Assembly (NCBI RefSeq): GCF_000526395.1
Contig: NZ_JAFZ01000003.1
Coordinates: 1 to 64,000, forward strand
DNA from: Aminobacterium mobile DSM 12262
GTDB taxonomy: Bacteria > Synergistota > Synergistia > Synergistales > Aminobacteriaceae
Reading direction: 5' to 3'
Length of the DNA stretch: 64,000 nt
The translations under genes and the position numbers were made by a program. The notes beneath the pieces were generated by a model. That model saw only the letters and a program-made list of their open reading frames with translations. It was not told where the DNA came from and did no database searches. The number at the start of each line of letters is the position of its first letter. Positions within the stretch are counted from its first letter, which is position 1. This document shows, piece by piece, positions 61,495 through 64,000 of the stretch.

Positions 61495-62889
61495 TTATCT
61501 GCCTTTCTCAGCAGAGGGCCACTTTTGACTTCGTTTTTTCCGAGGAAGGTTTTCAGGTTCCATCGAAGCCCCTTCTTTTTCAAAAAGAGCTGCAACTCCT
61601 CCCGAAGAAAGTTCTTTTTGGTGATTGCAAATAGCAGTGCAGTGTCCACCACATTTACTTTGGTTGTCATCTGGTTCTGTATAGACTGTAAGAACTCCCT
61701 CAAAATTCCTGAGGATGGTTTTCCGATCTGAACAGGAGACAACATAGTTTGGCATCACCGGAATTTTCCCTCCGCCGCCAGGAGCGTCTACTACAAATGT
61801 GGGTACAGCCATACCTGAAGTGTGACCCCGTAAGAATTCCATAATTTCAATGCCTTTCCCTATGGACGTTCTGAAGTGTTCTATTCCTTGTGAGAGATCA
61901 CATTGGTATATGTAGTATGGCCGAACACGAAGCTTTAAAAGTTGTTGATTTAGTTCTCTGAAAATGTAGGGGCAGTCATTGATCTCTTTGAGGAGTACTG
62001 ATTGATTCCCCAGAGGAATGCCTGCATCTGCAAGTTTGCGACAGGCTTCTGATGATTCTGGGGTAATTTCCTTAGGATGATTGAACTGAATATTCATCCA
62101 CAAAGGATGATATTTTTTGAGCATGTTACATAGGTCATCGGTGATCCTCATGGGCATAACTACAGGGACTCGAGTGCCGATTCGTATAATCTCAACATGA
62201 GGAATGGCGCGGATTTCCTCCAATATAGATTCAAGCTGTTGGTCAGAAAGAGTAAGAGGGTCGCCGCCTGAAATAAGAACATCCCGAATAACAGGAGTTT
62301 TTCGAATGTAGTCGATACAGGCTTCTATTTCTTCATGGCTTCGAGGATGGTCTGTTTGCCCGGCAAAACGTCGTCGGGTGCAGTGCCGACAATACATGGA
62401 ACACTGGTCTGTAACAAGAAGCAGGCACCGGTCGGGGTAGCGATGAGTGAGCCCTGGGACAGGCGAATCTATTTCTTCATGGAGGGGGTCTCTCTGGTCT
62501 GTTTGTGAGATCAATGTTTCCTGCAAGGTGGGGACACATTGTTTTCTAATAGGACAGTTGGGATCGTTCCGGTCCATTAGAGAAGCAAAATAAGGTGTAA
62601 TAGCCATGCGTAAAACATTCAGGCTTCTTTTTATAGTTGAAAGTTCGCTTTTTGTAAGGGAGATAAGTCCCTCTAGTTGCTCCACACTTGTAATGCGATT
62701 AGCGAGTTGCCAATGCCAATCGTTCCACTGCTCCCCGCTAACCTCTCTTCGTAAATCTCGGAGAGCGGGCATCTTCTTTTTTCCCTGGTCATTTTTCCGG
62801 GTCCATTGGCGGACGTCAGAAAGGGACGCCGGTGTTTTTTCCACACTATCTCGAGGCTTTAATTTCCTTGGTGTAGATGACAAGGTCAT
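61495..62889 (-). CDS. kamA: Lysine 2,3-aminomutase (radical SAM, KamA)
   Basis: A protein of about 464 residues that turns L-lysine into beta-lysine using SAM, a [4Fe-4S] cluster and PLP. The cluster motif is CSMYCRHC; PLP Lys lies in DAPGGGGKIPVMPNY. The two Asp residues that hold the substrate's side amino group in lysine enzymes are kept (INDCPYIF and YQCDLSQG), which argues against glutamate 2,3-aminomutase. A C-terminal Cys group (CGGHCTAIC) fits the zinc site. The gene overlaps the GNAT gene. The start is uncertain: ATG 62889 or TTG 62883 (nine bases after GGAGG). The N-terminus is longer than usual. Confidence 0.93.
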   Translation of the reverse strand: MTLSSTPRKLKPRDSVEKTPASLSDVRQWTRKNDQGKKKMPALRDLRREVSGEQWNDWHWQLANRITSVEQLEGLISLTKSELSTIKRSLNVLRMAITPYFASLMDRNDPNCPIRKQCVPTLQETLISQTDQRDPLHEEIDSPVPGLTHRYPDRCLLLVTDQCSMYCRHCTRRRFAGQTDHPRSHEEIEACIDYIRKTPVIRDVLISGGDPLTLSDQQLESILEEIRAIPHVEIIRIGTRVPVVMPMRITDDLCNMLKKYHPLWMNIQFNHPKEITPESSEACRKLADAGIPLGNQSVLLKEINDCPYIFRELNQQLLKLRVRPYYIYQCDLSQGIEHFRTSIGKGIEIMEFLRGHTSGMAVPTFVVDAPGGGGKIPVMPNYVVSCSDRKTILRNFEGVLTVYTEPDDNQSKCGGHCTAICNHQKELSSGGVAALFEKEGASMEPENLPRKKRSQKWPSAEKGR

Positions 62890-63304
62890 CACCCTCCCCG
62901 TAAAAATCATGGATTCGTCCACTTTCTATGTAACCGGCTCCAATATAGAAATGTCGTTGCCCGGTATATTCGCTTCTACCAGATGTTTCTACTCGAATAA
63001 CAGCCTTAGAATTGTGTTTTAATAACTGCTGCTCCATTTTTGAATTTAGAAAAATCCCTAACCCTTGGCGCTGGAAGCAGGGATTTACCACTATCCAGTA
63101 GAGATCCCAAGCAAAACGGGTCATGGGCGTAGGTCCGTAGATCAGGAAACCTGCTAAGACTCCCTCTCTGTATTCCTCCAGCACGATATAGTCTTTTGCA
63201 GGGGTTGACTCGTATTCTGTAAGAACTTCTCGCAGAACAGAAAGCTCTTCTTGTGTAAAAGCTTTTGTTGCTTCTGCAATAGCAATATACGTTTCTATGT
63301 TCAT
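62846..63304 (-). CDS. GNAT-family N-acetyltransferase
   Basis: A 152-residue acetyltransferase. The acetyl-CoA loop is YWIVVNPCFQRQGLGIFL, followed by VIRVETSGRSEYTGQRHFYIGAGYIESGRIHDFYGEGDDLVIYTKEI, a normal GNAT ending. Its start overlaps the ATP-grasp stop (ATGA) and its end overlaps kamA, so the three are tightly coupled. A beta-lysine acetyltransferase (AblB) also pairs with kamA in osmolyte synthesis, but AblB is larger, so I do not assign that name. Acetylation of beta-lysine or of a ligase product is the natural guess. Confidence 0.88.
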   Translation of the reverse strand: MNIETYIAIAEATKAFTQEELSVLREVLTEYESTPAKDYIVLEEYREGVLAGFLIYGPTPMTRFAWDLYWIVVNPCFQRQGLGIFLNSKMEQQLLKHNSKAVIRVETSGRSEYTGQRHFYIGAGYIESGRIHDFYGEGDDLVIYTKEIKASR

Positions 63305-64000
63305 GATTTAGCCTCTTTTATATGGTCTTTTAACGCAAGATTGACTATATGGCAGATCAAATCTTCGTAAGACCTGCCCCCTTTCGTATACTGACGGGCG
63401 AAACCACTATCTCGAGTTAAAGCCGGGTTGGGGTTCACATCAATAACATAAAAATGTCCATCTTTTTCGCGTAAATCAACCCGAAAGTAGCCTTTACAAC
63501 CAGCTATAGCTGCTGCCTTGGCGCCTGTTCCGATAATTAATTCTTTTTGAGCAGCAGGCAACTCCAGATCTTCTGGGCAGAGTCTCCAGTCAGGACTCTC
63601 CTTATCCCATTTCGCCTTGTATGTAAGAAATGGCGTAAGAGCGGGATAGCGATCGTAGTCAAGGGTGGAAACACCTACTACTTCATAAGGATCATTTCCT
63701 AGAAAAGCGATGCTATACTCAGATCCACCTAAAAACTCTTCTACAAGCAGGCCATCTGGGAATTGGGGCAATTTCTTTTGAAATTGCTCTTGTAACTCCT
63801 CATAGTTTTGGACGAGAGAGGTTTCGTCGATACCTACGCTCCCATCTTCTCTAGAGGGCTTAATAAATAGAGGGAAGGGCCATTTTTTTTTGCCCATAGA
63901 TATGGAGGAATAGGAAGAGGTAATGCATATCCCCCACGGGACGGAAATACCTTCTTGGCGTAGACGCAGTTTCAAAGCCCATTTGTCGAGACAAAGGCGA
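63301..64000 (-). CDS. D-Ala-D-Ala ligase-like ATP-grasp protein (5' part off window)
   Basis: The C-terminal 230 or so residues of an ATP-grasp ligase. Seen are FPLFIKPSREDGSVGIDETSLVQNYEEL (ATP-binding Lys and glycine loop), GLLVEEFLGGSEYSIAFL, and the metal-binding end YFRVDLREKDGHFYVIDVNPNPALTRDSGF. The frame stays open to the window edge (LCLDKWALKLRLRQEG), so the true start lies further right; the internal ATG at 63975 is not the start. It resembles Ddl but such proteins in operons with kamA and GNAT genes probably join other amino acids. Its product may be a peptide or amide of beta-lysine. Confidence 0.88.
   Translation of the reverse strand, partial: RLCLDKWALKLRLRQEGISVPWGICITSSYSSISMGKKKWPFPLFIKPSREDGSVGIDETSLVQNYEELQEQFQKKLPQFPDGLLVEEFLGGSEYSIAFLGNDPYEVVGVSTLDYDRYPALTPFLTYKAKWDKESPDWRLCPEDLELPAAQKELIIGTGAKAAAIAGCKGYFRVDLREKDGHFYVIDVNPNPALTRDSGFARQYTKGGRSYEDLICHIVNLALKDHIKEAKS

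Noticed and set aside
1-64000. tRNA and rRNA genes
   Set aside because: I looked for T-loop (GTTCGA-type) and cloverleaf signals and for conserved rRNA segments on both strands and found none that I could support by eye.

Overview
The window reads as chromosomal DNA of an anaerobic, amino-acid- and peptide-fermenting bacterium, most likely a member of the Synergistota close to Aminobacterium. This is inferred from gene content, not from a marker gene: a branched-chain amino-acid ABC transporter, RocB-type peptidase, archaeal-type ornithine cyclodeaminase, lysine 2,3-aminomutase, two exported C69 dipeptidases, a tungsten-type aldehyde:ferredoxin oxidoreductase and an Isc/Nif-type Fe-S operon, with a moderate G+C background. 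I saw no rRNA or tRNA gene.

Left end (1-8.7 kb): an AT-rich type I-B CRISPR-Cas locus on the minus strand in the order cas6-cas8b-cas7-cas5-cas3-cas4-cas1-cas2, then an intrinsic terminator, a leader with its own promoter, and the first repeat of an array that runs off the window. Upstream of cas6 lies the most interesting object here: two degenerate CRISPR repeats flank a 28-nt pseudo-spacer whose first 20 nt match perfectly, in inverted orientation, the -35 region of the very promoter that should drive the cas operon. This is the architecture of a crRNA-like guide (CreA/CreR type) by which Cascade represses its own genes.

8.7-20 kb: a frameshifted prophage polyvalent/MuF remnant; an exported DUF4198 protein followed by a heterodimeric ABC exporter-fold pair (probably metal or metallophore related); a patatin; a SAM-I riboswitch in front of metK; an exported beta-propeller protein; an HD hydrolase; CheW.

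20-38.6 kb: YedE/TusA-like selenium or sulfur pair, a nitronate monooxygenase-like protein, a large MscS channel, RocB, ornithine cyclodeaminase, the liv ABC operon, then a MoaD-like protein, an iscR-iscS-iscU-thiF-tag operon and a tungsten aldehyde oxidoreductase.

38.7-50.7 kb: a CbpA-type DnaJ and ClpB that share the same operator over the transcription start (CtsR-like heptads), flanking a bacterial alpha-2-macroglobulin/PBP1C pair. 50.7-59.8 kb: two paralogous exported C69 dipeptidases around a solute-sensing two-component system and a conspicuously GC-rich three-gene island (carboxylate-type permease, an unlisted 54-residue membrane protein, an M14 deacylase). Right end: cupin, Fsr-like MFS exporter, and a translationally overlapping ATP-grasp/GNAT/lysine 2,3-aminomutase operon cut by the window edge.
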